Source: Vibrio sp. DW001
Lineage (GTDB): Bacteria > Pseudomonadota > Gammaproteobacteria > Enterobacterales > Vibrionaceae
Direction of reading: 5' to 3'
Length of the DNA stretch: 64,000 nucleotides
NCBI RefSeq assembly: GCF_029016285.1
Contig: NZ_CP091976.1
Location: forward strand, 806,001-870,000
Shown here: piece by piece, positions 8,390 through 16,212 of the stretch
How positions within the stretch are numbered: position 1 is the stretch's first letter
Layout of the letters: each line of letters begins with the position of its first letter
Position numbers and translations under genes: made by a program
Notes under the pieces: model-generated
What the model saw: only the letters and a program-made list of their open reading frames with translations
Databases searched by the model: none
What the model was told of the DNA's origin: nothing

Positions 8390-11278
8390 CTAGAACCAGC
8401 TTAAGTCTGGTTGTATGTAATCTTCATCGTTATCAGTGAGCAAAATTGGTTCATCTGGTTCGTCATCACCTAGCCAACTCAGGTCTAAAGGCACGTCATT
8501 TCGGTATGCCAGGTTGTCTGGGCGGACGTGGCCATCCCCAAGATGCAGTTTTATGCTCTTGTTCTTCTCTAAAATTAACCATTTGCCCTTCAACAGCTCC
8601 GTTCTGAAACTATCATCGAGCTCGTACTCGATAGAAAGCCGCCGTATTTCATGTTCAATTAAGGGATCTAAAGGTCTATTTACCTGATGGGTATCCTGTA
8701 GCGGTAACGGTGTAAATTGCTTCCGCGTACAGTTATTGACAGAACTCCGAGAGGCGGCAAGGCCGCCCGTTTTAGTCGCTTCGCTCCCAAGAGCAACACC
8801 GTCAACCTGATCACCACTTATTTGGGCTTTGGCTTTACCCTTAACCCGCCAATCTTTTGGATTGGCCGTTGGCTTCTCAATGTCGTAAACCACGTCACCT
8901 TTAGGTACAGGCTTGTTCTGAATAACCCATATTCTTAAACGTGTTTTAGTAAACTCCCCACACGCTTTAAAACCGTCTATTTTTTTAACGGTTTCGCCAT
9001 GGGGAGAAGCAAAGGGAAGCTCTTTGTATACATTGGTAATAAGCAGCTCGTCACGTGTTACAAACGGGCCACCTTGGCCCATGATGTAACCTTGCCAATC
9101 GCCTGTGTCGGCGGCTTGCATTGTCGCAATTACATTGCCTTCTTCGCTTTCAATACTCGGTTGGTAGTGCTCGCCTAACATGACAAAAAGCCGCTTGGCA
9201 TTAAACAGCTTTCTGTTCGTTAGTAACGTATCGGGTATCGGTGGGCCAACGAATTTACGCTTATATCGTTTAGGTATTTCTTTATAGATTTCTAGCATTT
9301 CTGCTCGGCTTAACGTGGTGAGGTAATCCATGAAACTGGCTTTATCTAAATTGGCATAACGGCGCAGCTCTCTATAGGTGGTGACAGGTGCACCACCAAA
9401 GAATTGAAACTGACGAATGTCCCATCGGCTTTTCCACGCTGACACATTCTTCGCCATGCTTTTGATTGATTCTCCCGTTTCGTCGGACACTTCATCATCC
9501 ATCGCATAGCCATCAATATTCTTTGATATGTATTTGGCGATATAACCGGTAGCCGAACCTTGTTCTGGGTCGATAAATCCCACATCACAACGGGCTTTAT
9601 AATTGATATTTAGTGTCGTGACTTGGCTGCTTATCGGCTGTTGATGTTTAACCGATTCTGGCAGTTCTACTTCTGGCCGTAGGTTTGCCAATTCGCAAGG
9701 GAAGTCCTTTTTGTATAGCTTTCTAGGTATCTTGAAAGCATTCGTTACTTCTTTACTTTCAACAGGAAAACTAGGTTGATAGGGAAAATAAAGCGCCGCT
9801 TTTGGGAAAAGCTCTAATGCGTCTTCTTCAACGGCGTAGCGAATGAAGATGTTCGTTACCTCTAGCGCCTGTTGTGGTTTTACCCATATCAGTAAATGCC
9901 AATGCGGTGTGCCATCATGGTGAGGCTCGGCCACACGAACACCAAACCAGCGTAACCCTTCTCGGTCTAATTTAGCTCGAATTCGTGACCAAACTTTGTT
10001 GAGGTAGGTTTGTGTCTCTTTTGGGTTGGCGCCGTTCCACTTCGCCACAAAACCACCTTTCTTGTAGCTATTGTGGTATTTGCCCGGAGCGGTCAGAGTT
10101 AAGAACAAACCTTGAAGACCTAGCATTTCGCCAATATCTTCACAACCACGGCAACGGACCATTAATTCATGACGAAGTATTGCGGGGTTAGAAATGCTTT
10201 TTAGTACCATGTCTTTCAGTGTTATTTCTTCTTCTGTTTCTTCATCAAACAAGGTGCCGTTTTTGATGAATTCCCAGTTTTTCGCTTTTTGTTCTTTATG
10301 TTCACGTAGGCAATCCCAAGAACAGTAAGCCGAGGCCTTTTTAGATACTTGGCCCATTGCTATGGCTAAATGCTCTCGCATCAATTTACGGCCACGAACT
10401 AAACGCCCATACCACCATTTTTCGCTACGCATGCGCGATATATCTTGAAGCGCGGAAAGTTCGGTCTGTTTCTTTTTGTATTTTCTAGGGGCAACGACGC
10501 CAAAACGTTCCGTAAATTCAGCTAACTGCTCATACCCATCCAATGCCGCCTTTTCTAATTCTTTATCGGTTTCAGCTTCATAATCTGCTGATATGTGTTG
10601 ATGATACTTAACCACGATACTGGCAATTTTAAACGCCATGTCTCGGATTTCACCACGTTCTAGTTCGGCGAGAATTCGGCTCTTTATCGGTTTTCTGTTT
10701 TTTGTTGCTTGTTCGAAATCGAACTTCATTTGCTCGTTTTCATTAGGCTGTTCGCTTTGATAAGTGTCGGAATATTCCTCACTTAGCAAAGCAACCTTTT
10801 GGGTTGTGGGTAGCTTTTTGTATCGGCGTAACACCATACGAACACGATCACTCGCTGGCGACATTCTTTCACGTAAGAAGGTATTGGCTTTGCTTGCACC
10901 GTCTTTGCGAAAGATATCGATATAGCGATTGGCAAAGTACTTAACTAGATAGATGGGAAGCCCTGCAAAAAACTGCTTACGCCATTCGTGATCAAGGGGG
11001 TTTAGTTCATAAAGCTTGTGTTCAATAATGGAAAGATTTTCTGGTGTTCTCTCTGGGTTCGGTCTTGCTGCCAGTACCATATCATCGGCTAAACAAGTTG
11101 GTTTGAAATCTCCAGCAGCCCATTCCAGTGCAAGCTGTTGCGCTCGTTCTTGCTCCCACTCCATAAATTCAAGGCTATCGGTATCAATGTTTTGGTACCA
11201 CGAAATAAGACGCTGAGCACTAGTTTGAACTTTAGTGTCTGAGCGCCTGTTTTTCTTGTTAGCGTAGGTAGGTAGCAT
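8390..11278 (-). CDS. Replication initiator endonuclease, P2 gpA family, long version
   Basis: Rolling-circle initiator that nicks the origin and attaches to the 5' end. The 962-residue protein has a HUH motif at H459-W-H461 (TPHWHLLIWV) and a two-tyrosine motif at Y579 and Y583 (GYIAKYISKN), the layout of P2 gpA (Y450, Y454). A paired-Cys motif (CRGCEDIG, about residue 376) precedes the domain. P2 gpA has 761 residues, so this copy carries about 200 extra residues, mostly at the N-terminus and in a hydrophilic C-terminal tail. The nick site normally lies inside this gene. It is the last large early gene before ogr. Confidence 0.92.
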   Translation of the reverse strand: MLPTYANKKNRRSDTKVQTSAQRLISWYQNIDTDSLEFMEWEQERAQQLALEWAAGDFKPTCLADDMVLAARPNPERTPENLSIIEHKLYELNPLDHEWRKQFFAGLPIYLVKYFANRYIDIFRKDGASKANTFLRERMSPASDRVRMVLRRYKKLPTTQKVALLSEEYSDTYQSEQPNENEQMKFDFEQATKNRKPIKSRILAELERGEIRDMAFKIASIVVKYHQHISADYEAETDKELEKAALDGYEQLAEFTERFGVVAPRKYKKKQTELSALQDISRMRSEKWWYGRLVRGRKLMREHLAIAMGQVSKKASAYCSWDCLREHKEQKAKNWEFIKNGTLFDEETEEEITLKDMVLKSISNPAILRHELMVRCRGCEDIGEMLGLQGLFLTLTAPGKYHNSYKKGGFVAKWNGANPKETQTYLNKVWSRIRAKLDREGLRWFGVRVAEPHHDGTPHWHLLIWVKPQQALEVTNIFIRYAVEEDALELFPKAALYFPYQPSFPVESKEVTNAFKIPRKLYKKDFPCELANLRPEVELPESVKHQQPISSQVTTLNINYKARCDVGFIDPEQGSATGYIAKYISKNIDGYAMDDEVSDETGESIKSMAKNVSAWKSRWDIRQFQFFGGAPVTTYRELRRYANLDKASFMDYLTTLSRAEMLEIYKEIPKRYKRKFVGPPIPDTLLTNRKLFNAKRLFVMLGEHYQPSIESEEGNVIATMQAADTGDWQGYIMGQGGPFVTRDELLITNVYKELPFASPHGETVKKIDGFKACGEFTKTRLRIWVIQNKPVPKGDVVYDIEKPTANPKDWRVKGKAKAQISGDQVDGVALGSEATKTGGLAASRSSVNNCTRKQFTPLPLQDTHQVNRPLDPLIEHEIRRLSIEYELDDSFRTELLKGKWLILEKNKSIKLHLGDGHVRPDNLAYRNDVPLDLSWLGDDEPDEPILLTDNDEDYIQPDLSWF

Positions 11279-11291
11279 AAGCGTGTATCTA

Positions 11292-11744
11292 CTATCCTTT
11301 ACAACGAATGCGGTACTTCAAAACGTACTGAACATAGCTATAATTCAATTCCATTTTTTCAGCTATTTGATATGGGCGTAGACCCGCATCGTCTAACTGC
11401 CTACAAAGCTCTACGTCATGATTACTGACGATTGCTTGAGGATGAGTTTCTCCATGTTTTTGAAAGTAAATACCTAGCATTGTCGCCTTACTTTTCACGC
11501 TAATCTCAGTTCGAGATAATTTTTCAGCAATCTGCCTAGCGGTTAGTTTTTTAGCGTTACGACGTAAAAAAGTAACATCGGCTCCACTCCACGCTTTTTT
11601 GGTTACACCGACCAGTGTGAACGCCATTGAAATACCTCGTCTTGAGGCTTGTGACCTTAAGTAGTCTGGCGAAATGCCGTAAGAGGCGGCTATCTCTTTA
11701 ACTGGTCGTGTACCTGCTTCTTTCAACGCTGCGGTTAAACTCAT
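11292..11744 (-). CDS. Putative early regulator with repeated HTH-like segments
   Basis: I place the start at the ATG at 11744 (150 residues), which forms an ATGA overlap with the previous gene and has a strong GGAGGAG element just upstream; a longer frame to 11831 would run deep into that gene. Three HTH-like segments can be seen: VKEIAASYGISPDYLRSQAS, ARQIAEKLSRTEISVKSKA and PYQIAEKMELNYSYVQYVL. Tandem DNA-recognition segments of this kind occur in phage accessory regulators and in SANT/GcrA-like proteins. It precedes gpA by 13 bases. The role is unknown. Confidence 0.7.
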   Translation of the reverse strand: MSLTAALKEAGTRPVKEIAASYGISPDYLRSQASRRGISMAFTLVGVTKKAWSGADVTFLRRNAKKLTARQIAEKLSRTEISVKSKATMLGIYFQKHGETHPQAIVSNHDVELCRQLDDAGLRPYQIAEKMELNYSYVQYVLKYRIRCKG

Positions 11745-11968
11745 ATCTCCTCCAGTTCCTGAGTTGTAACCACCATGTACCCGCTTTTTCCGTAACCTTT
11801 CGAGATCACGCCGTTGTGCAGTTCGGTACACTGAAAATTTGCGCAGGCTTGTTTGATGGCATCTTCCATCGAGGGGAAATCGCCAATAGGAACATTGGCA
11901 ACTTCTTGGGTTTCTTCATGGCGGACGATGCCGCCTAATGGGCATAACTGAACGGCGGCAAACATCAT
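11741..11968 (-). CDS. Small early phage protein, unknown
   Basis: A 75-residue protein, coupled by ATGA overlaps to both neighbours. It is mostly a single small mixed alpha/beta unit (FPSMEDAIKQACANFQC, then GYGKSGYMVVTTQEL). No motif or family is recognised; it belongs to the early operon by strand and overlap. Confidence 0.65.
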   Translation of the reverse strand: MMFAAVQLCPLGGIVRHEETQEVANVPIGDFPSMEDAIKQACANFQCTELHNGVISKGYGKSGYMVVTTQELEEI

Positions 11969-12552
11969 GCGGCCACCTCATCGCTATCCGTTTCTTGTTT
12001 GTCTCGGGCTTCGGCGATCAGGTCTATTAACTGGTCTTCTATAGCAAGTAATTCTGAAATCGCGTTTCCTTCTTGCCATTCATCACGTTCCCCAAGGCAG
12101 GCAGTAATGCTAAGTAGGTCTTCATAACTTGCGGGTGCTAAATAGTTAGCGTTCGCTGCACATACTCGAACGCTGATATTGTGGAGAATAGGGCTGTAGT
12201 TAACAGTTATATGAATAATATCTTTATTCGATACCGCTAGGTCCATGATGGTATCAATTGCTTCTCTTTCTTGGCGGTTTCTAGTCTGTTCATCAATTTC
12301 TACCACCGCTTTCAAAACATCTTCGGCAACACAGTTTCCAAGCTGTGCTACTGGCTTACCAATGAGCTCACTAAGCGCAAAGGCAATTTTTCGCTGCTTC
12401 GACAATGTAGAGTCGTGAACTTGAAGCGCTTTGTCTAAAATTTGGGTTGCCTTTTGTAGGCAACTTTTGGCGTCTTCTTTTGCTTCATTAGCTAAAGTTA
12501 ATTCAGTTTTAGGTGGCGTTGGTTTAGTTGGTATATGTCGTTTATTCATCAT
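11965..12552 (-). CDS. Early phage protein, unknown, helical
   Basis: A 195-residue, largely helical, acidic protein. The N-terminal third (LANEAKEDAKSCLQKATQIL) could form a coiled coil, and the end is strongly acidic. It shares the operon with the gpA gene and overlaps the following small gene by four bases. A second ATG directly follows the first (12549). I do not recognise the family. Confidence 0.65.
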   Translation of the reverse strand: MMNKRHIPTKPTPPKTELTLANEAKEDAKSCLQKATQILDKALQVHDSTLSKQRKIAFALSELIGKPVAQLGNCVAEDVLKAVVEIDEQTRNRQEREAIDTIMDLAVSNKDIIHITVNYSPILHNISVRVCAANANYLAPASYEDLLSITACLGERDEWQEGNAISELLAIEDQLIDLIAEARDKQETDSDEVAA

Positions 12553-12643
12553 CTGCTCCTACACAAATTCAGGATAATAAAAATCGTCCTCTTTCAAGGG
12601 CGTGGCCATCGAGGCCATATCAGTTGGTTAAGGTTTTACTCAG

Positions 12644-12961
12644 TTAAGACCAACGCTGGCCAATTTGCTCAGCTTGGCTTTGTAGTTTCTTAAGTTGTTG
12701 CTTTATGAGCAGCTGCTCGGCTACGTCTTCGGTTTCTTTGCCTTTGGTTTGCAGTTGCTTGCCTTCCTCTCGAAGGGGTTTTAGCTGCTTTTCTTTTAGC
12801 TGTTTGCGTACGTTGGCAAGGTTGGCTAACCCTTGTTCTTTTTGCGCTTGGTTTAATGAATAACAAGGCAAGTCAGGGCAGGGCATGTGCGCGGGGTTAG
12901 TGGGCTCATGCATGACAGGTTCGCGACCTGGGAATAAAGGAATAACGTTGGCTACTGACAT
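12644..12961 (-). CDS. Small coiled-coil early phage protein
   Basis: A Lys/Gln/Glu-rich protein whose C-terminal two thirds is one long predicted coiled coil (KEQGLANLANVRKQLKEKQL onward). The ATG at 12961 (105 residues) is preferred because AGGAG lies about eight bases before it; a further in-frame start at 12979 would overlap the CII-like gene. The function is unknown. Confidence 0.65.
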   Translation of the reverse strand: MSVANVIPLFPGREPVMHEPTNPAHMPCPDLPCYSLNQAQKEQGLANLANVRKQLKEKQLKPLREEGKQLQTKGKETEDVAEQLLIKQQLKKLQSQAEQIGQRWS

Positions 12962-12971
12962 AAGTAAACTC

Positions 12972-13514
12972 CTAAGCAAGTCCGGGAATGGGTGAACCGT
13001 TAACTAGAAAGTCGGCACCCAACTGCACAAGTGGTTGAAGGCCTGTGGTGCGACCTTCTAGATCAGAGATAAGCAAAACCAGATTTCCCAACGCCAATTG
13101 CGCCTTGGCTAAGGTTTTGCGCTTGCGGCTTCTGGGTAAACGGTCGGCATTGCACATTTCTAATGCGTCGCTAGATAACTCTCCGGTATAAACTGATTGG
13201 TTTAAGAACCGCTGTAGTAGGTTGATGTTGTCTTTATCTTCAGGAACGGGGACGGTGACCACGCCCATGTCGGCCATAAGGGTGTTTAGAATGGTGAAGT
13301 CGCCTGACTCTTTGCTTAGTAGCGCTAAGTCAACCGGGTCTAATTTATGCGGCTGTGAAGGGTTAAGCTTATTTCGCAACATGGTTCCACTTGTTACCCC
13401 AATTTGAGTGGCAAGTTTTTCCATATTGTTGTTTACCGCGAAGTCGCAACAAACGGCGTCGTAATCTCGCTGTTTGCGTTCACGTAAACTGCACATAGCG
13501 ATATGCTGGTCCAT
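12972..13514 (-). CDS. CII-like phage regulatory protein
   Basis: A 180-residue protein of the phage regulatory CII family found in K139-, HP1- and 186-like phages. The N-terminal part has a DNA-binding segment (NMEKLATQIGVTSGTMLRNKLNP), followed by HKLDPVDLALLSKESGDFTIL, the most typical piece of the family. The start is the ATG at 13514 with AGGAT nine bases upstream; a TTG at 13523 is less likely. In 186 CII promotes lysogeny by activating an establishment promoter for cI. Confidence 0.82.
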   Translation of the reverse strand: MDQHIAMCSLRERKQRDYDAVCCDFAVNNNMEKLATQIGVTSGTMLRNKLNPSQPHKLDPVDLALLSKESGDFTILNTLMADMGVVTVPVPEDKDNINLLQRFLNQSVYTGELSSDALEMCNADRLPRSRKRKTLAKAQLALGNLVLLISDLEGRTTGLQPLVQLGADFLVNGSPIPGLA

Positions 13515-13638
13515 AAACGACAATCCTAAAAGAAGATAAACGGGAAGATGGAATAAAGAAAAATGGACCAGCCAAGCAATTCATACACTAGGTGCCAGTT
13601 TTCTTTTTTCACAGAATTCAGGTAATGGTTCATAGCCG

Positions 13639-13851
13639 TTACCCCAAAAATTCGATGGTTTCACGGGCGGCAATTTCATGCATGGCGACCATGTTGATTA
13701 AAATTTTCTGACCGCGTTTTTCTTTCTTTTTAACAATGACTTTGCCGTCTCGAATGAGGTCATCGAGCGTGCTTTTTGGCAGGCCTGTTAGTTCCATGTA
13801 TTTGTCGTGGGTAACAAATGGCGTAGGTGGGGCTACAGAATAAGAAAGCAT
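13639..13851 (-). CDS. Cox/Apl-like excisionase and repressor
   Basis: A 70-residue protein with a MerR/excisionase-like winged helix: TPFVTHDKYMELTGLPKSTL followed by DDLIRDGKVIVKKKEKRGQK. In P2 and HP1-like phages Cox represses the lysogenic promoter and directs excision with Int. It is the first gene of the leftward operon, divergent from cI across 142 bases, the expected place for cox. Confidence 0.82.
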   Translation of the reverse strand: MLSYSVAPPTPFVTHDKYMELTGLPKSTLDDLIRDGKVIVKKKEKRGQKILINMVAMHEIAARETIEFLG

Positions 13852-13993
13852 AGTGGTATCCTTTAAAGTGACTCATATTTATTTGAGCATCTATAGTCTT
13901 GGTCGGCTTGATGCTCATCGACAAACACATATTAGATCGACAATTACCGATCTGTAAAGCGGTATTGAGCGATCTATATCAAAAATTATCGAT
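13852..13993. promoter_or_regulatory. Divergent cI/cox switch region with repeated CGATCT half sites
   Basis: The space between the start codons of cox and cI must hold both early promoters. It contains AGATCG at 13934-13939 facing CGATCT at 13948-13953 (eight bases between), and another CGATCT at 13970-13975 just before cI. Such repeated half sites are good candidates for CI or Cox operators. Which protein binds is inference. Confidence 0.65.
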
Positions 13994-14629
13994 ATGGAAC
14001 GGCAAAAAATAGTTGCGCCCAACTATATAAAGGGGCATGAGTTCACTGATGGTCTAAAAAAAGCGACTGGATGTTCGACTCTTATGGAGCTATCAGAAGT
14101 GTTGGATGTGCCTAAAGCGACATTTAGCGCTTGGAATCTGCATGAACGTACATCTCATGAATTGATCATCAGGCTTCATTTAGTTCTGGGGATTCCGATT
14201 GCAGAGCTCGCATTAGATGAAGAGGCTCAAAAAAAATTGGCAGCAGGCACTCCATATGCCAAACCAAGAGCGGTTGATATCATTTCCCAAACAGAAGGTT
14301 CCATTCCTCTAGCTAGATTTGGATTGGTCGAAGGCAAACTTGTAGAGAAGCCATTGCTTAATTTTGATAAAGCATTATTGGAAGAAATGGGTGTGCGAAG
14401 CCCAATGGCCGTCACTACTGAAAACTCTACTGTGATCATTGATAAAGAAACCGATCAGGCGGTAAGTGGTACTTATCTTGTCGATATGGATGGTTTGTTG
14501 TCATTGAATGATATTCAGAGGTTGCCGGGTAAGCAGTTGGCTATCTCTTTTGCTGGCTCGGTTCTTACGGTGGACGAGTTGAGTGTGAAGATTGTTGGTA
14601 AGGTTGTTTTGGATTTGAGGAAGGGGTGA
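13994..14629 (+). CDS. cI: CI repressor, 186-like
   Basis: A 211-residue lysogeny repressor. The N-terminal domain (residues about 12 to 75: STLMELSEVLDVPKATFSAW) is the HTH of the phage CI repressor family. The C-terminal part is the oligomerisation domain of 186-type CI (FDKALLEEMGVRSPMAVTTE, then TYLVDMDGLLSLNDIQRLPG) and lacks an obvious LexA-type self-cleavage site. Repressors of this type are normally lifted by an antirepressor rather than by RecA cleavage; no Tum-like gene is recognised in the window. The start lies right after the last CGATCT half site with only a weak ribosome site. Confidence 0.88.
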   Translation: MERQKIVAPNYIKGHEFTDGLKKATGCSTLMELSEVLDVPKATFSAWNLHERTSHELIIRLHLVLGIPIAELALDEEAQKKLAAGTPYAKPRAVDIISQTEGSIPLARFGLVEGKLVEKPLLNFDKALLEEMGVRSPMAVTTENSTVIIDKETDQAVSGTYLVDMDGLLSLNDIQRLPGKQLAISFAGSVLTVDELSVKIVGKVVLDLRKG

Positions 14630-14940
14630 TGGGTGTCTTAGGTGTGGGTTAAGCACTTTCTGTTAGTACATTTATGTCCAAAAATGTGCTGGTGGGACAA
14701 ATTGTCCCACTCTAGTCTAGATTCGGAACAGTTGGTATCTAGTACTCAGAATTTCTCCTTTCTTAGAGTGCTCAATTTACTGCTTTTCTATCACCCAAAA
14801 TTAATTAAATTTAGCTAATAATTGGTTCTTGTTTATTAGGCTAAATTATTCTGTCTAATAAGTGTTTGGTATTTTTAAATAGTAGCTAATACAATAAGTT
14901 GTTAGAATATGCCCACTAGTTTTTCACACAGGTTTGTTTT
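14630..14940. other. AT-rich intergenic region after cI with two inverted repeats
   Basis: No gene is seen. A perfect 19-base palindrome (arms GTGGGACA/TGTCCCAC, centre AAT) lies at 14692-14710, and a hairpin with arms AATTTAGCTAATAA and TTATTAG-GCTAAATT (one bulged G) lies at 14808-14847. Neither is followed by a strong T-run. Base composition falls sharply here compared with the phage core, marking the left border of the cargo region. Confidence 0.6.
14692..14710. repeat. Perfect 19-base palindrome
   Basis: GTGGGACA-AAT-TGTCCCAC, downstream of cI. It could be an operator or the stem of a weak terminator; the lack of a T-run favours protein binding. Confidence 0.5.
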
Positions 14941-15402
14941 ATGAGTTTGGATGTTTCTTCTGAAATTTCAGCTGTCTCTGAAGCTTCGAGTACTGTCGCC
15001 CATTCTAGTGAATGGTATTCATTTGATCCCAGCGCACAGGCTATTTGGCTCGTTCCTTTGACTCTCGTGGCTGTTCAATTTCTTTTGAAATTATTTGTCG
15101 CAGAGGCACCATCCTTGCGCCAAGCTTGGAAAAGTTTTATTCATTCACCAACAGATGTTGGTTTCTTAGCATTATCATTTATTGCGACCATTATTATGGG
15201 GGAACCAAGCAGTGCAAATGGTCTATTAGCTACAATGTTTACTTTTGTTGGGTTAATTGTGGTTTCTATTGTAATGACTAAAGTATCACCTATTGGTTTC
15301 ACGAGATCTAAAATGTTAACCGCATCGGCGCTTGTCATTGTAAATTACGTGTTGGTTTCTACTATGCTAATTATTAGTGTTTCAAAGTTGATTGGAGAAT
15401 GA
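14941..15402 (+). CDS. Four-helix membrane protein, partner of TIR-like protein
   Basis: A 153-residue protein with four hydrophobic segments, at about residues 35-55, 72-88, 91-113 and 122-148, and a soluble Ser-rich N-terminus. Its stop overlaps the start of the next gene (ATGA), so the two are coupled and probably act together. I do not recognise the family. Next to a membrane-anchored TIR-like effector, a role as a membrane sensor or pore partner in an abortive-infection system is a reasonable guess, not shown by the sequence. Confidence 0.7.
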   Translation: MSLDVSSEISAVSEASSTVAHSSEWYSFDPSAQAIWLVPLTLVAVQFLLKLFVAEAPSLRQAWKSFIHSPTDVGFLALSFIATIIMGEPSSANGLLATMFTFVGLIVVSIVMTKVSPIGFTRSKMLTASALVIVNYVLVSTMLIISVSKLIGE

Positions 15403-16112
15403 GAATGGAAGTATCAGATTTGGTTTTTTATATCACTCCAATTATATCATTAGTAATTGTTGCAGTTCTTTATTTCAATACAAGAATGGCAAGCATGGCA
15501 AAGAAGTACGAAGACTATAAACATGATGATTTTAGAAAGTCTATTGAAAAAGAGTTGTATTCATTACACAAAGAATTGAGTCTAAATAAAGATAGGTTTA
15601 ATAGCATTAACCACTTGGTTAATGATGTTAAATATTCAGATGCTAAAAAGCATCATAAGAATGACGACAATGGCACAAAAGAGTTTTTACAAAATTTGGG
15701 GGTTACTAGCTTACCAGAAGTAGATCCTAAGAAAGTGTTTGTGTTAACTCCATTTAATGAAGAGTTCTCTAGCCAATATAACACCATCAAAGAGACGCTT
15801 AATAATCTTGGACTTAAGTGTGTTCGCGGGGATGACTCTACAGTATCTTCCAATATTCTTGCTCATATCATGGAAGAAATGTTATCCGCGAAAGTCGTTG
15901 TAGCAAATTTGTCTGGCAGAAATGCGAATGTTTTTTATGAGTTAGGTATAGCTCATGCTCTTGGAAAGCCTGTTTTGTTAATCTCAGAATCCATAGCAGA
16001 TATACCGTTTGATATTCAACATCAGAGAATTCTTACTTTTAATAATGAAGAAGATTTAGCAAAAGATATAAACAAATGGTTTATAAGTACTTTGCTAAAT
16101 AACAAAATCTAA
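15399..16112 (+). CDS. Membrane-anchored TIR-like/deoxyribosyltransferase-like effector candidate
   Basis: A 237-residue protein with an N-terminal membrane anchor (about residues 7-26), a basic linker with coiled-coil character, and a C-terminal domain from residue 110. That domain begins KKVFVLTPFNEEFSSQY and carries SGRNANVFYELGIAHALG at residues 172-189. This pattern is typical of TIR-like / nucleoside 2-deoxyribosyltransferase-like domains, where the Glu of YELG (E181) is the catalytic type residue. Related domains in bacterial conflict systems cleave NAD or nucleotides. The gene ends in a TAA that is also part of the attC-like site at 16107-16198. The defence role is inference. Confidence 0.78.
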   Translation: MRMEVSDLVFYITPIISLVIVAVLYFNTRMASMAKKYEDYKHDDFRKSIEKELYSLHKELSLNKDRFNSINHLVNDVKYSDAKKHHKNDDNGTKEFLQNLGVTSLPEVDPKKVFVLTPFNEEFSSQYNTIKETLNNLGLKCVRGDDSTVSSNILAHIMEEMLSAKVVVANLSGRNANVFYELGIAHALGKPVLLISESIADIPFDIQHQRILTFNNEEDLAKDINKWFISTLLNNKI

Positions 16113-16198
16113 CAAATTGCTCAAACGGAAAAATAACAGTTGACCATCGCTTCACGATTATATCCAACCGTTCTTTTCCGCTTAGCAGGGAGTTAAGC
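16107..16198 (+). repeat. attC: attC-like integron recombination site
   Basis: The 92-base site begins ATCTAAC (RYYYAAC) and ends GTTAAGC (GTTRRRY), both perfect core-site consensus matches. The arms pair as TGCTCAAACGGAAAA on the left with TTTTCCGCTTAGCA on the right, leaving one unpaired C, the extrahelical-base feature of attC. The start includes the stop codon of the preceding gene, and the next gene begins 15 bases after the end, as in integron cassettes. Confidence 0.8.
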
Positions 16199-16212
16199 TC
16201 CTTGGAGGAAAC

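Noticed and set aside
11745..11831. N-terminal extension of the early HTH-type gene
   Set aside because: It lies inside the preceding gene; the ATGA overlap and GGAGGAG element fix the start at 11744.
14808..14847. Hairpin with a bulged base that could be a fifth attC
   Set aside because: The loop is too short, core boxes are absent at the ends, and no gene stop is embedded in it.
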